Shown piece after piece: positions 45,279 through 54,090 of a stretch of DNA of 64,000 nt (position 1 is the stretch's first letter; the number at the start of each line of letters is the position of its first letter). The translations under genes and the position numbers were made by a program. Source of the DNA: Bacteroides sp. OF04-15BH (GTDB taxonomy: Bacteria > Bacteroidota > Bacteroidia > Bacteroidales > Bacteroidaceae); NCBI RefSeq assembly GCF_003477995.1, contig NZ_QUEM01000012.1:33650-97649 (forward strand), given 5' to 3'. Below the pieces are notes generated by a model. That model was not told the DNA's origin. It saw nothing but the letters and a program-made list of their open reading frames with translations, and did no database searches.

Positions 45279-45893
45279 CTATTTTCTTTTCAATTCCGCT
45301 TCCTCATCCCTTCTTATACGCTCGTTCAGCCTCTCCTGCATTTGTTCGAGAAAATGCGTATGGCTGATTGTTTTCCGTCGTTTGATGTCGGTGTAGAAGC
45401 GGTAGCAGTCTTTGGCTTCGACACCGAAAATCCGGTACAGCAGCGGGGCAAGCTGTTTGAGCGGCATCTCACCGTTGTTGATGCAGCCCATCTCATAGAT
45501 GCCGTAGATAAGTTCCACAAGGTCGATGGCGTTGCCAGTCCATTGAAGCAGCGGAGTGGGATTGTCGGATGGCGTTTCGGCTGAGGAGTGGAGGTTGGAT
45601 AGTGGCGGCACTTGGGGAGTGGTAAGGAACTTCTGCATCTTCCTCACGAAAGAGAGTGCTTTTCCGATATAGGCGGCGGCTTCCTTGCGTTCTTCGGATA
45701 ACAGACGCACGGGGTGGTGTTGCAACTCGATTTCAATATAAGCCAGTGCGATAGCGGTATGGCTCGCATGGATGCTGCCGCACAGTTCGATTACTTGGTT
45801 GGCGAAAGCCATATATGCCGTTTCCATATTGCAGTCTCCGGCTTCATTGATACGGCGGAAGAACTCGGTATCCGCCAGTAAGAAATAGTTCAT
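45279..45893 (-). CDS. rteC: RteC-family regulator of ICE excision
   Basis: A 204-residue RteC protein. The family hallmarks are the N-terminal 'YFLLADTEFFRRINEAGDCNMETAYMAF' region and the C-terminal 'DLVELIYGIYEMGCINNGEMPLKQLAPLLYRIFGVEAKDCYRFYTDIKRRK'. In CTnDOT, RteC binds upstream of the xis2c-xis2d-exc operon and switches on excision, and is itself activated by RteB. Here it is separated from rteB by the reductase-like gene. Confidence 0.9.
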   Translation of the reverse strand: MNYFLLADTEFFRRINEAGDCNMETAYMAFANQVIELCGSIHASHTAIALAYIEIELQHHPVRLLSEERKEAAAYIGKALSFVRKMQKFLTTPQVPPLSNLHSSAETPSDNPTPLLQWTGNAIDLVELIYGIYEMGCINNGEMPLKQLAPLLYRIFGVEAKDCYRFYTDIKRRKTISHTHFLEQMQERLNERIRRDEEAELKRK

Positions 45894-46130
45894 ATCCTGT
45901 CAATTTTGAAATTCAACATTTTGATGTTAGGGTGCGCACATGAATATGTACGGCAAAAAGTGCGTCAAAACGGACAGAATCTTCAGTGTTTTATTTATAA
46001 TATACTGATTATCAATGATATTAAAATAAATATTTGTATTTTGAGAAGGTTCGCGGTCAAGCAGAAGTGTTCACTTTCCGAACATTTGTACTTTTTCGGT
46101 ACTTTAATAATAGGATAGCAAGTCGTTTTT

Positions 46131-46559
46131 TCAGGCTGTTCTTTCGGAAGTCATACGATTATAGATATGGCAGGTCACGCCATTGGGAAATTTCTTTTGT
46201 GATACAAGCGTCCATTTGACCAGTGGCAGGGCGGACCGGAAAAAAAACGTTCCTGTCCCGGCTATGAAAGGAACGGTGTAGAGGATGATTTCATCCACCA
46301 CCTGCATACGCAGCAGTCCGTTGATATAATCTGTCTTTTCGGGAGAGGCTTCCGCCAGATAGCAGGTATCCGTTTCATGTCTTCTCCATTCCTCCAGCAT
46401 GGAGATGGAGTAATCCGGTGTGATATGATAAAGGGCGTTCTCCTTTATCTCATTGATGCCGCAACAGTCAAGGCACAGTTCCTTATACGATTTGCCATGC
46501 AACTCGGAAGCAAGACACCCGTCCATTGAGAGGACGGCAAGAACCTGAACTTTTCCCAT
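46131..46559 (-). CDS. RibD C-terminal/dihydrofolate-reductase-like protein, divergent
   Basis: A 142-residue protein. The start 'GKVQVLAVLSMDGCLAS' and the later 'VVDEIILYTVPFIAGTGTFFF' follow the RibD C-terminal/DHFR-like reductase fold. It is shorter than usual, and the Gly-Gly NADPH-binding segment expected in the middle is not evident ('DTCYLAEASPEKTDYINGL' stands there). It may be a catalytically dead or specialised version. It lies between rteB and rteC; a 117-bp palindrome sits between it and rteB. Confidence 0.65.
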   Translation of the reverse strand: MGKVQVLAVLSMDGCLASELHGKSYKELCLDCCGINEIKENALYHITPDYSISMLEEWRRHETDTCYLAEASPEKTDYINGLLRMQVVDEIILYTVPFIAGTGTFFFRSALPLVKWTLVSQKKFPNGVTCHIYNRMTSERTA

Positions 46560-46619
46560 AATCGTTCCCTTTCGTTTCGTTCGGCAAGGGCAAAAAAGCA
46601 GCGTGCAAACACACTACTT

Positions 46620-46736
46620 CTAATGGAGGCTCTGGTAAAGCCTTTACGGAGAGTACGTGAATGCACGCTATGCGTAGGCATAGCATAAGCTTCACGCAAT
46701 CGTCTCCGTAGTGTAAATTTTCCAGATTTCCATTAG
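46620..46736. repeat. 117-bp multi-tier imperfect palindrome
   Basis: Nested pairs seen from outside in are CTAATGGA/TCCATTAG, TTTAC/GTAAA, CGGAGA/TCTCCG, GTGAA/TTCAC and GCTATGC/GCATAGC around a 4-nt centre, with small asymmetric interior loops. It lies in the gap between the rteB stop and the reductase-like gene. It could be a small non-autonomous element, a structured RNA or a folded recombination site. Confidence 0.75.
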
Positions 46737-46842
46737 GACGCCTTGCGGTCTTATGTTATATATATGCGGCGGATGGACTTTCCAAAACGCCGTTACCTTC
46801 TAATATGTCATGCAAATATAGCCATTTTCAGTGAATTGCGGG

Positions 46843-48171
46843 CTATGATTGCTCAAATTTATACTTCAAACCATACTCTTCCAGCTTTTTATAGAGTGTC
46901 GTCCTGCCTATTCCCAGTATTTTGGCGGCGGTATAACGGTTTCCTCCGGATTGTTTCAGGGCACGCATGATCCGTTCCTTTTCCTCTTCATCGTTGCGCA
47001 GGGCGAAACCGGCAGCAGCGGATGTTTCCGCCAAGCCAAGTTCCAGATGTGCCTTTCTGATGATACCTTCCTGTGCCTGCAATACTGCTCCCATAATCTT
47101 TTGCCGCAGTTCGCGCACATTGCCCGGCCACGGGTGTAACAGCAATGCTTTCCGGGCTTCGGAACTGAACCCTTCCACGCGGCACTCCAGTTCCTGATTG
47201 GCTGTCTCGCGGAAGAACTCCGCCAATGGCAGGATGTCTTCCTGGCAGTCGCGCAAAGGCGGGACGTTAATCTCGAAGTCGTGCAGGCGGTACAGCAGAT
47301 CCTGCCGGAAACGCTTCTCGCTTACAGCCTTCTCCAGATTCTCGTTGGTGGCGGCAATGATACGTACATTGAAACTTCTGTCCGCCTTGTCGCCTACGGG
47401 ACGGTACCGCCGTTCCTGTATGGCACGAAGCAGCAGCTGTTGCGTCTCCAACGCCAGATTGCCTACCTCGTCCAAAAACAGCGTACCGCCATCTGCCTCG
47501 TGGAAATATCCTTGCGTGGCGTTGTCAGCACCCGTAAATGCGCCCTTGACATGCCCGAAAAATGCAGACGGGGCAAGTCGGGCGGAGAGCGAGCCGCAAT
47601 CCACCGGTACGAAGGGTTTGCCAGAACGCTTGCTCTTTTCATGCAGGTGATGGGCTATATGCTCCTTGCCTGTACCGTTCTCACCGAGTATCAGCACGCT
47701 CATATCGGTAGGGGCAACTAACTTTATACGCTTCATGACGGCACGGAAAGCCGAACCGTCACGGGCAAACACGGGCATATGCCATGCTCTGCCGTCCTGT
47801 TCTTTCAGAATGTTGCGGAGCAGCGGGACCAGCCTGTCCTCGACCAGCAGTTTGGGTATGTAGTCCAGCGAGCCGAGTTTCATGCTTTCCACGGCGGTAT
47901 GCACCTCGGCGTAATCGGTCATGATGATGAACGGCAATGCCAGCCCTTCTTTCCGCATCCACCGCAACAGGTCTATGCCGTTACCGTCAGGCAGGCGCAG
48001 ATCGGAAAGCACTATATCCCCGTCAGAGGCTTGTTGCAGGAGTTTCCTCGCCGTTGCAAGCCGGTAAGACTGTACCGTATGGAATCCCTCCCGTACCAGC
48101 ATGTTGCAGACAAACTCGCAGTACACGATGTTGTCTTCTACCACGATAACCGTTGTCTTATTCTTGACCAT
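46843..48171 (-). CDS. rteB: Response regulator RteB, sigma-54 activator type
   Basis: A 442-residue NtrC-type regulator. The receiver domain has the phospho-acceptor Asp57 in 'DIVLSDLRLPDGNG'. The AAA+ sigma-54 interaction domain has Walker A 'LGENGTGKEHIAHH' near residue 172 and 'GHVKGAFTGADNATQG', the GAFTGA loop. The C-terminal Fis-type helix-turn-helix is 'GNRYTAAKILGIGRTTLYKKLEEYGLKY'. It pairs with RteA, whose gene it overlaps by 14 bases, and in CTnDOT activates rteC. Confidence 0.93.
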   Translation of the reverse strand: MVKNKTTVIVVEDNIVYCEFVCNMLVREGFHTVQSYRLATARKLLQQASDGDIVLSDLRLPDGNGIDLLRWMRKEGLALPFIIMTDYAEVHTAVESMKLGSLDYIPKLLVEDRLVPLLRNILKEQDGRAWHMPVFARDGSAFRAVMKRIKLVAPTDMSVLILGENGTGKEHIAHHLHEKSKRSGKPFVPVDCGSLSARLAPSAFFGHVKGAFTGADNATQGYFHEADGGTLFLDEVGNLALETQQLLLRAIQERRYRPVGDKADRSFNVRIIAATNENLEKAVSEKRFRQDLLYRLHDFEINVPPLRDCQEDILPLAEFFRETANQELECRVEGFSSEARKALLLHPWPGNVRELRQKIMGAVLQAQEGIIRKAHLELGLAETSAAAGFALRNDEEEKERIMRALKQSGGNRYTAAKILGIGRTTLYKKLEEYGLKYKFEQS

Positions 48172-50473
48172 ACTTCCTCCTTTCCTCTTTCGACAGCCGG
48201 ATAATTTCCGCACCCTTCTCCAGAACGCCGTCCACCGCATGGGACAATGCTTCATTGTCCGGAGTTCCTTCACCGTGCAGCAGCCTGTAGAGCACCTTTA
48301 GCGGTTGGTCTGCGCGGAGTATCTCCCACGAGCTGCGCAGATGATGCGTAAGTGCGTTCAGTCCTTCCAGGTCGTTACGGTATTTCGCTTCCCTGAGTGC
48401 CTGCATCTCCTTTTCTGTTTCCGTTGTCAGTTTATCCAGCATGGCGGCTTCGTTGCCATAGGACAGCAGTGATGAGAAATCCGGTCTTCCGGATTGTTCC
48501 ACTTTCATTGCACATCGGTCGGTTACTGCCATCAGCTCGGAAATTGAGAACGGCTTGAAAAGGCTGCCCGTAAAACCGTGCGCCTGCAGTTCCTCCGCGT
48601 CGCAACTACCCGAACCGGTCGTCACGACAACAGGAATGGTCCTTGAATTGCCCACGTTCGAGGAGCGCAGCAGCTCCAGCAGCTCGAAGCCGTTTATCTC
48701 CGCCATGTTCAGGTCGGTCAGCAGCAGACTGTAGTCTTTCCTGCGTACCAACTCCACCAGTTCTGCCACATTGGTGCAGATGTCGCAACGGACGCCCTCG
48801 TGGATATACATTTCCTTCATCATCTGTAGTGATACCTCGTCATTGTCAATGGCAATGACATCCCGGTACATCGGGACACAACGGGCAGGGGATTTCACAT
48901 CCGGCATAGGTGTCTCTTCTATAATTTGTACGGGTATTTCTGCGATGAAACGGCTTCCTTCTCCTTTCTCGCTCTCTACCCGGATACTGCCACCGAGCAT
49001 ATTCACGATATGGCGCACGATGGAGAGCCCCAGTCCGAAACCGTCCTGTGTGGCGGCATTTGAAAGCCGCTCGAACGCTCCGAACACCCGTTGCTGCTCC
49101 TCGGCAGTCATGCCCGTACCTGTATCTTCCACTGTCAGCACCAAGTTTCCATCCTGAAAATCAGTTGTCAGTGACACATGCCCGTTCTCGGTGAACTTGA
49201 TGGCGTTGGATAGCAGGTTGTTCCCGATTTGCAGGATGCGCTCCTTGTCGGTTATGACAAAGGCATCCGCACGGTTCTCCACCTTCAGGACCAGCCCCTT
49301 GTGCATGGCTGCGGGTGCAAACTCGGTTTCAAGTGTTTGTGTGAGGATGGAAATACGGCAGGGGGACAGGCAGGGCTGTTCCTTGCCGCTGTCCAGCCGG
49401 AAGAAGGCAAGAAGCGTGTTGAGCATTCTTCGCATACGGTCGGAGGATTGGCGGATGTTCCGCATGTATTTTGCGGTTTTCTCCGGATCGTGCTCTTTTT
49501 CTATCAGCCCGGTGTAACCCATAATGGCGTTCAGCGGGGTGCGCAGCTCATGGGTGATTGTATGTACCGCTTTCTTGCGCGAGGCTATCAGTGCCTCGTT
49601 CTGCCGGAGGGATTCCTGCTGCTTCCCAATCAGCTCGGCTGTCCTGCGCTTGTATTGCCCGATGCGGCTGGCATCGCGGTGTATCACGAAAAAGAGCACC
49701 AGCAATAGCGCAAGGGCAAATACCGCCAGTCCGCCGATTTGCATGAAAATCCGTTCCCTTTCGGATGCGGTCTCGGCTTCCTGCCGTTGCAGGTCTTCCT
49801 GCACATTGCCGTCTATCTGCCGGACCAGCTGTTGCAACTGCCGGTTAAGCATGGCATTCCTCCCGGCAAGCTTGTCGGTCTGTTCCGAAAGCAGCCTGTC
49901 CTGCAGGTTCTGTTCCGCTATCACATGGCTGTTGAGCGAGTGGAGCATGGCCGTGGCGGATGTGGGCGTATCGTCCTCTTTCTTACCGAATAAACCCAGA
50001 AATCCCTTGCGTTTCGGCTTGCGGGCGGCTTCGTCCGCACTCTTCCGTGCTATGGCGGGCACTCTGTCGGCTATCTGCCTGTGGAGGGTCTTTTGCCGGA
50101 GATACAGTGCGGCAAGATCATTCAGTTGCGATTCCTTGTTTGCCAGTATCCTGCGCAGGCTGTCTATTCCTTTCTGTTCGGAACAGAACACGTTGCGGAA
50201 AGAACACAGCGTGCTGTCGATAACCATCCTTTGCAAGTGGTATTCTTCCTTGTCGCTGTCCGTCCATTCCATGACGGTTTCTCCGAGAAATGAAAGCCCG
50301 GCTATTTGCATGTTGAGCCGGTTGATGCTTTTACGCAGCCCGTTGGTTGTATTATTCTTTTGTTCAAGCAATTCCAGTGTATACTGTTCGTTATGAAAAA
50401 TATATGCAGCCAGCAGCACCAGCAGGAATATGGATATATAGCCTGCTGCAATCAGTATTCGGTATAGTCTCAT
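48158..50473 (-). CDS. rteA: Hybrid sensor histidine kinase RteA
   Basis: A 771-residue membrane sensor. Helix 1 is at about 8-26 ('ILIAAGYISIFLLVLLAAYIF'), a periplasmic helical domain spans about 30-245, and helix 2 is near 250-268. HisKA has phospho-His in 'AVHTITHELRTPLNAIMGY' near 313; the HATPase has 'DGFGLGLSIVRHIVNMLGG'. A receiver domain ('LLLTDLNMAEINGFELL') and an HPt-like C-terminus ('NALTHHLRSSWEIL') complete a phosphorelay. It signals to RteB. In CTnDOT tetQ precedes it; here an AraC-type gene does. Confidence 0.93.
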   Translation of the reverse strand: MRLYRILIAAGYISIFLLVLLAAYIFHNEQYTLELLEQKNNTTNGLRKSINRLNMQIAGLSFLGETVMEWTDSDKEEYHLQRMVIDSTLCSFRNVFCSEQKGIDSLRRILANKESQLNDLAALYLRQKTLHRQIADRVPAIARKSADEAARKPKRKGFLGLFGKKEDDTPTSATAMLHSLNSHVIAEQNLQDRLLSEQTDKLAGRNAMLNRQLQQLVRQIDGNVQEDLQRQEAETASERERIFMQIGGLAVFALALLLVLFFVIHRDASRIGQYKRRTAELIGKQQESLRQNEALIASRKKAVHTITHELRTPLNAIMGYTGLIEKEHDPEKTAKYMRNIRQSSDRMRRMLNTLLAFFRLDSGKEQPCLSPCRISILTQTLETEFAPAAMHKGLVLKVENRADAFVITDKERILQIGNNLLSNAIKFTENGHVSLTTDFQDGNLVLTVEDTGTGMTAEEQQRVFGAFERLSNAATQDGFGLGLSIVRHIVNMLGGSIRVESEKGEGSRFIAEIPVQIIEETPMPDVKSPARCVPMYRDVIAIDNDEVSLQMMKEMYIHEGVRCDICTNVAELVELVRRKDYSLLLTDLNMAEINGFELLELLRSSNVGNSRTIPVVVTTGSGSCDAEELQAHGFTGSLFKPFSISELMAVTDRCAMKVEQSGRPDFSSLLSYGNEAAMLDKLTTETEKEMQALREAKYRNDLEGLNALTHHLRSSWEILRADQPLKVLYRLLHGEGTPDNEALSHAVDGVLEKGAEIIRLSKEERRKYGQE

Positions 50474-50506
50474 GTACGCTTCGGGGTGTCATTATCGGTA
50501 ACACGC

Positions 50507-51370
50507 TTAGGAGTGGTTATTGTAATAAGCCAGTCTTCTCTCACACCATTTTTCATACCCTTCCCGTTTCAGTTTACCCGGTCTTTTGAGCATTCTCTTA
50601 AGGCAGAAATCGTGGAAGTTGCTCTTGGAAAGGAAATGGTTGCGCTCTGCCACTTCCTTCAGGGTAAGTTCGGGACGGTAGGTCATGTCTTCCATGATGC
50701 GGCTGATACGTTCACGTCTGAGCCATTCGGTAGCCGAACAGCCGTAGTATGCCTCGAATTTCTCCCGGAATCGGGAATAACTCATGCCAAACATGCGTGC
50801 CATGTTTTCAGCCGTAAAGGTATGCCACTTGTACATTTTTACTTTCAGCCGGAAAACAGCTTTTTCCAGTTCCTTCATCCGGCTTTCCGCATACTGCATC
50901 TCAAATTCTTTCAGCGGTGTGGCGATATGGCGGAGCGCGTCACGCCGTGCCCTGAAGAAATAGTCGCATACCCGGTTTGTCACGCAGTTCAGATAGGAGC
51001 GTCCCCTCATGCAGCGGAGCAGGTCGCAAAAAAACATCAGTTCTGCCGTCCGGTATCCCGCCTCATAGATGGCAACAAGGTCGTTGCTCAGGTAGCAATA
51101 GGCAAAATTTTCCGGTGAACAGGCAACCAGAGCCATATAGGGCTTGTAGTCCTGCTGTTCCAGTGTGGGTAGATACGGGAATTGCCGCAATGCGTCCACT
51201 GTCAGACGCATTGCTTCCGTGTCATGTGCGAAACTTTCCATTTCGCAGAGCATTCTCCGCACGGAATACCTTTTCTCTACGAGTTCTTCTGCCTTGTCTG
51301 CGATGCTGTGCAGGGTGGCGGCTTGGGGATTTGCTTCGGCTGTCCGCCTTAAAAGATCTGTCAGTTTCAT
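50507..51370 (-). CDS. AraC-family transcriptional regulator
   Basis: A 287-residue protein. The N-terminal 190 residues are a helical domain of unknown ligand. The C-terminal AraC-type double helix-turn-helix has 'TAENMARMFGMSYSRFREKFEAYYGCSATEWLRRERISRIMEDM' and 'LTLKEVAERNHFLSKSNFHDFCLKRM'. It is 33 bp upstream of rteA on the same strand, the place taken by tetQ in CTnDOT. It may therefore drive or tune rteAB in response to a signal other than tetracycline; that is inference. Confidence 0.82.
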   Translation of the reverse strand: MKLTDLLRRTAEANPQAATLHSIADKAEELVEKRYSVRRMLCEMESFAHDTEAMRLTVDALRQFPYLPTLEQQDYKPYMALVACSPENFAYCYLSNDLVAIYEAGYRTAELMFFCDLLRCMRGRSYLNCVTNRVCDYFFRARRDALRHIATPLKEFEMQYAESRMKELEKAVFRLKVKMYKWHTFTAENMARMFGMSYSRFREKFEAYYGCSATEWLRRERISRIMEDMTYRPELTLKEVAERNHFLSKSNFHDFCLKRMLKRPGKLKREGYEKWCERRLAYYNNHS

Positions 51371-51504
51371 TGCTGTTGTTTTTTGATGCAAAGTTCGCAT
51401 ATCCTGCGGTTACGGCAGTTCCAAATCTTACCGAAAACTCCAACAGAAGTGCGCTTTTCAGTAAAAAAGGAACAGTTTCGGGAGAATCCTTCTCATTTCA
51501 ATGG

Positions 51505-52020
51505 CTATAATACCCCGTCATTCAGCAAGCTATAATAGACCAATAAGAAATACATTGCATCTCCTGCAATCAGTGCTGTAAGCCGCTGCTTGAATTTCAG
51601 GTCATACTTTTCCTCCTTCAGTCTTCTCAGTTCCCTGAACATATCGCTGAAATCAACGGGTGTCCAGCTTAGCAGGTGGACAGGTAGTAGAACAATGATA
51701 CCTGGGAGACGCCTCATTCCATAGGACATATAAAATGGAGCGAACAGGAACATCGGGATAAGTTCCCACCAGTGGTAACTGACATTCCAGTTCTTCTCTC
51801 TTTTTTTGTCGAGCCGTGCCTGTTCCGCAAGGGCGGCGGCATCCAGCCTTCTCATGAAGGCTTCCTCTTTCTCTTCCATGATGTCGGCTATCACCTTGTC
51901 ATCCACTCCGCGCCGGTACAGTTCCTCTTTCGCCTGCCTGACCTTCTTTTCCGGATATACTCCGGTTACATTGTTGGCTATCATCAGTAGCTCATTGGTA
52001 TCGTATTCCTTGATTTTCAT
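51505..52020 (-). CDS. Membrane protein of unknown function, array-proximal trio, gene 3
   Basis: A 171-residue protein. The first 90 residues are soluble and charged with a helical 'LLMIANNVTGVYPEKKVRQAKEELYRRGVDDKVIADIMEEKEE' segment. Two or three hydrophobic stretches follow ('WELIPMFLFAPFYMSYGM', 'LPGIIVLLPVHLLSW', 'AMYFLLVYYSLL'). No named family recognised. It forms a tight same-strand unit with the next two genes upstream. Placement beside the immunity array suggests defence against a membrane-acting toxin; this is speculative. Confidence 0.6.
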   Translation of the reverse strand: MKIKEYDTNELLMIANNVTGVYPEKKVRQAKEELYRRGVDDKVIADIMEEKEEAFMRRLDAAALAEQARLDKKREKNWNVSYHWWELIPMFLFAPFYMSYGMRRLPGIIVLLPVHLLSWTPVDFSDMFRELRRLKEEKYDLKFKQRLTALIAGDAMYFLLVYYSLLNDGVL

Positions 52021-52031
52021 TGTTCTCTAAT

Positions 52032-52601
52032 TTAACCTGTTCCACTTTCTTTTCCCTCAGTTTCATTGTATTTCCTTATACCCGTCAGAGACCCTTCTTG
52101 GCTCGAAAACGGATAATAACCACTGTCCCGCATGGCTATTAATGCCTCTTCTGTTGCTTTCGGGCCATCGTTGAGAGAACCGGGTAAAAGGATATACCTG
52201 ATTCTGTTGCATCCTTTCCTGTCTTCGAAGACAACGATGAACCGGGAACGTGTCAGGTATCTTACTCCTTTCTTGAACCGGACAGAACGAATCTTGTCCC
52301 GCTCTATTAATGCCGAACTTGAACTTTTTTGAAAGATACTTCTCAAGACATTGAACAATAACCATGCGCTTGTCAGCCCCAACCACAGACACATGGGCAG
52401 ATGGTCTCTGTCCATGTAGGCCAGCCACGCGAGCAACAATCCGGTTATGGTATAGAAAACCAGATGTTTCCACAGTCTTTGTTCCTCGTTCTTGAGATTG
52501 ACCTCTTCCGGATTGCCATTTCTGGCCATTATTATTTTATCCGGATACAGGTAGCAGTATCCGATCATAGTCTTGAAACGTATCACTTTCTCCATATTCA
52601 T
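52032..52601 (-). CDS. Membrane protein of unknown function, trio gene 2
   Basis: A 189-residue protein with two membrane helices near residues 50-85 ('LVFYTITGLLLAWLAYM', 'LPMCLWLGLTSAWLLFNVL') and a soluble beta-rich C-terminal part with PH-like strand spacing ('SVRFKKGVRYLTRSRFIVVFEDRKGCNRIRYILLPG'). The ATG at 52601 leaves a 28-bp gap from the upstream gene; a longer frame would overlap it. No named family recognised. Confidence 0.6.
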   Translation of the reverse strand: MNMEKVIRFKTMIGYCYLYPDKIIMARNGNPEEVNLKNEEQRLWKHLVFYTITGLLLAWLAYMDRDHLPMCLWLGLTSAWLLFNVLRSIFQKSSSSALIERDKIRSVRFKKGVRYLTRSRFIVVFEDRKGCNRIRYILLPGSLNDGPKATEEALIAMRDSGYYPFSSQEGSLTGIRKYNETEGKESGTG

Positions 52602-52629
52602 TTCACTTGTTATTCCTTTATATTGACAA

Positions 52630-53037
52630 TCAGTTCTTCCTATCTTTCTGTATTGCATATTCAATCAGATTGACAGCGACCTTCAATCCGATATATATGC
52701 CGAGAATAAAAGGCATGAACATAACCAGAGGCGAATCGTCGGAATCAGTGAAGAAGCACAATATGGCGACTATATACAGCGCTTTCTCATAATAATAATA
52801 AAACCAGAGAAAAGGAGTCAGAAATAGTTCCCGCTGCATGGTGTACAATAAGGGGCGCTGCTCTTTTTTTCTGTTCATTTCACAATAAAGAATGATGGCC
52901 ATCAATATGATGACCGCACTCACAAACCAAGTCCCGGCTATGATTTCGGGAAACAATAACTTCAATACGAGCAATATACAGATACCTGTAGTGGATGCTT
53001 CATTCAAATAATAAATCTTAGGCACCATGTTATTCAT
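52630..53037 (-). CDS. Membrane protein of unknown function, trio gene 1
   Basis: A 135-residue protein with three or four hydrophobic helices ('GICILLVLKLLFPEIIAG', 'FVSAVIILMAIILYCEM', 'ALYIVAILCFF', 'VMFMPFILGIYIGLKVAVNLI'). It is the first of three membrane-protein genes on the minus strand. The roughly 250 bp upstream (53038-53286), shared with the divergent gene, is AT-rich with no promoter box I trust. Function unknown. Confidence 0.6.
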   Translation of the reverse strand: MNNMVPKIYYLNEASTTGICILLVLKLLFPEIIAGTWFVSAVIILMAIILYCEMNRKKEQRPLLYTMQRELFLTPFLWFYYYYEKALYIVAILCFFTDSDDSPLVMFMPFILGIYIGLKVAVNLIEYAIQKDRKN

Positions 53038-53286
53038 TCAATTTAATGGTTCAGTCTGTTTTTCTATAAATATAGCTTCTTTCTTTTGAAGCAGAAGTCA
53101 TATACTTATATTAAAGTTACATTTTATGATTATTTATACATATTTCACACTGTCGTTTTGCCTTCGCTCTCGCCATTTTAGTATTTTGGTATCAATTATA
53201 GGCACTTGCCGTTTTGTTACGACTGAGACAGAATGTATGAATACAGGATTGATAGCTGAATTGAAGGTCAGTTATAAGACAAATAA

Positions 53287-54033
53287 ATGAAGAGATGTAT
53301 GGATACGGGATTCATAAACAGAATTAAAGGATATGCCGCCTTGTTCATGGCGGTAATGGCAGCAATCTTGCTTGTTCCTCTGGACGGTTATTCCAGTGAG
53401 AGGGAATATCCCGATGTGATATTGGACACCAGATTGGAAGCTGATGTTTTTTCAGGTGGATCTCTGCAGGCGGTTTTCGAAAAAAATGGATGGATGTTCT
53501 ATATGTTGGATATACGGGATTTGACTGATAGAGAAATGGCTTGCGGACATATCCTACCCTTGACACCATCCTACTCGCAGTATTATGTAAGGTATTGGAA
53601 CAACGGCAGACTTTCAATGATCGTAGAGTGTGTGGCAAATCTGCCGGTGGGAATCCAGACTTTTTATGATGAAAATGGGAATATATCAGAGCAGGTGGAT
53701 TACAGTAAAAAATTCGGTAAAATGTCCCCACAAGATATATTGTCCATACTGGAGAGAGAAAAGGTTATTTCCTTGTCAGATGGAAAATCACGTAGAGCGT
53801 CATCAGAAGGATTTGAATTTTCTTTCAATTTAAATTATAATGAAAAGACAAGAATATGGCTTGCGGATATTAATCTCGATTTTGAGAAGGGACCGGAAGC
53901 AAACCCTGTCTCTCCTTTTTACAGAAAATACGCCCGCTACAGCATCGACGGGGAAACCGGCAGGGTTCTGGATGTCGTGTATGAAACCAGGTATGAAGAA
54001 TCAGAATATGACGAAGTGTATGTCTTTATATGA
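53287..54033 (+). CDS. Exported protein of unknown function, opposite strand at array end
   Basis: A 248-residue protein with an N-terminal signal sequence ('AALFMAVMAAILLVPLDGYSS') and a beta-rich mature domain ('YYVRYWNNGRLSMIVECVANLPVGIQTFYDENGNISEQVDYS'). 'YSIDGETGRVLDVVYETRYEESEYDEVYVFI' lies near the end. No family recognised. It is the only plus-strand gene in this stretch and ends eight bases before the last cassette repeat. It may be an inverted cassette or the old backbone next to the array. A periplasmic immunity protein is possible but unproven. Confidence 0.6.
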   Translation: MKRCMDTGFINRIKGYAALFMAVMAAILLVPLDGYSSEREYPDVILDTRLEADVFSGGSLQAVFEKNGWMFYMLDIRDLTDREMACGHILPLTPSYSQYYVRYWNNGRLSMIVECVANLPVGIQTFYDENGNISEQVDYSKKFGKMSPQDILSILEREKVISLSDGKSRRASSEGFEFSFNLNYNEKTRIWLADINLDFEKGPEANPVSPFYRKYARYSIDGETGRVLDVVYETRYEESEYDEVYVFI

Positions 54034-54040
54034 TTACTAT

Positions 54041-54087
54041 TAATGGCTAAGCGGGGAACGCTGTAAGCGTTATCACACTTTGTTATA
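54041..54087 (-). repeat. Cassette repeat 1 (attC-like), distal end of array
   Basis: Conserved TAATGG and TTGTTA ends. The inner stem is AACGCT/AGCGTT with a gta loop; the outer stem is AAGCG/CACTT with one mismatch. It lies between two convergent genes, three bases from the stop of 54091-54852. Confidence 0.8.
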
Positions 54088-54090
54088 AAC

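Noticed and set aside
50474..51504. Is a tetQ remnant present upstream of rteA?
   Set aside because: No GTPase motif (G-x4-GK-T/S) or ribosomal-protection protein sequence is readable on either strand here; only the AraC-type gene and short spacers are present.
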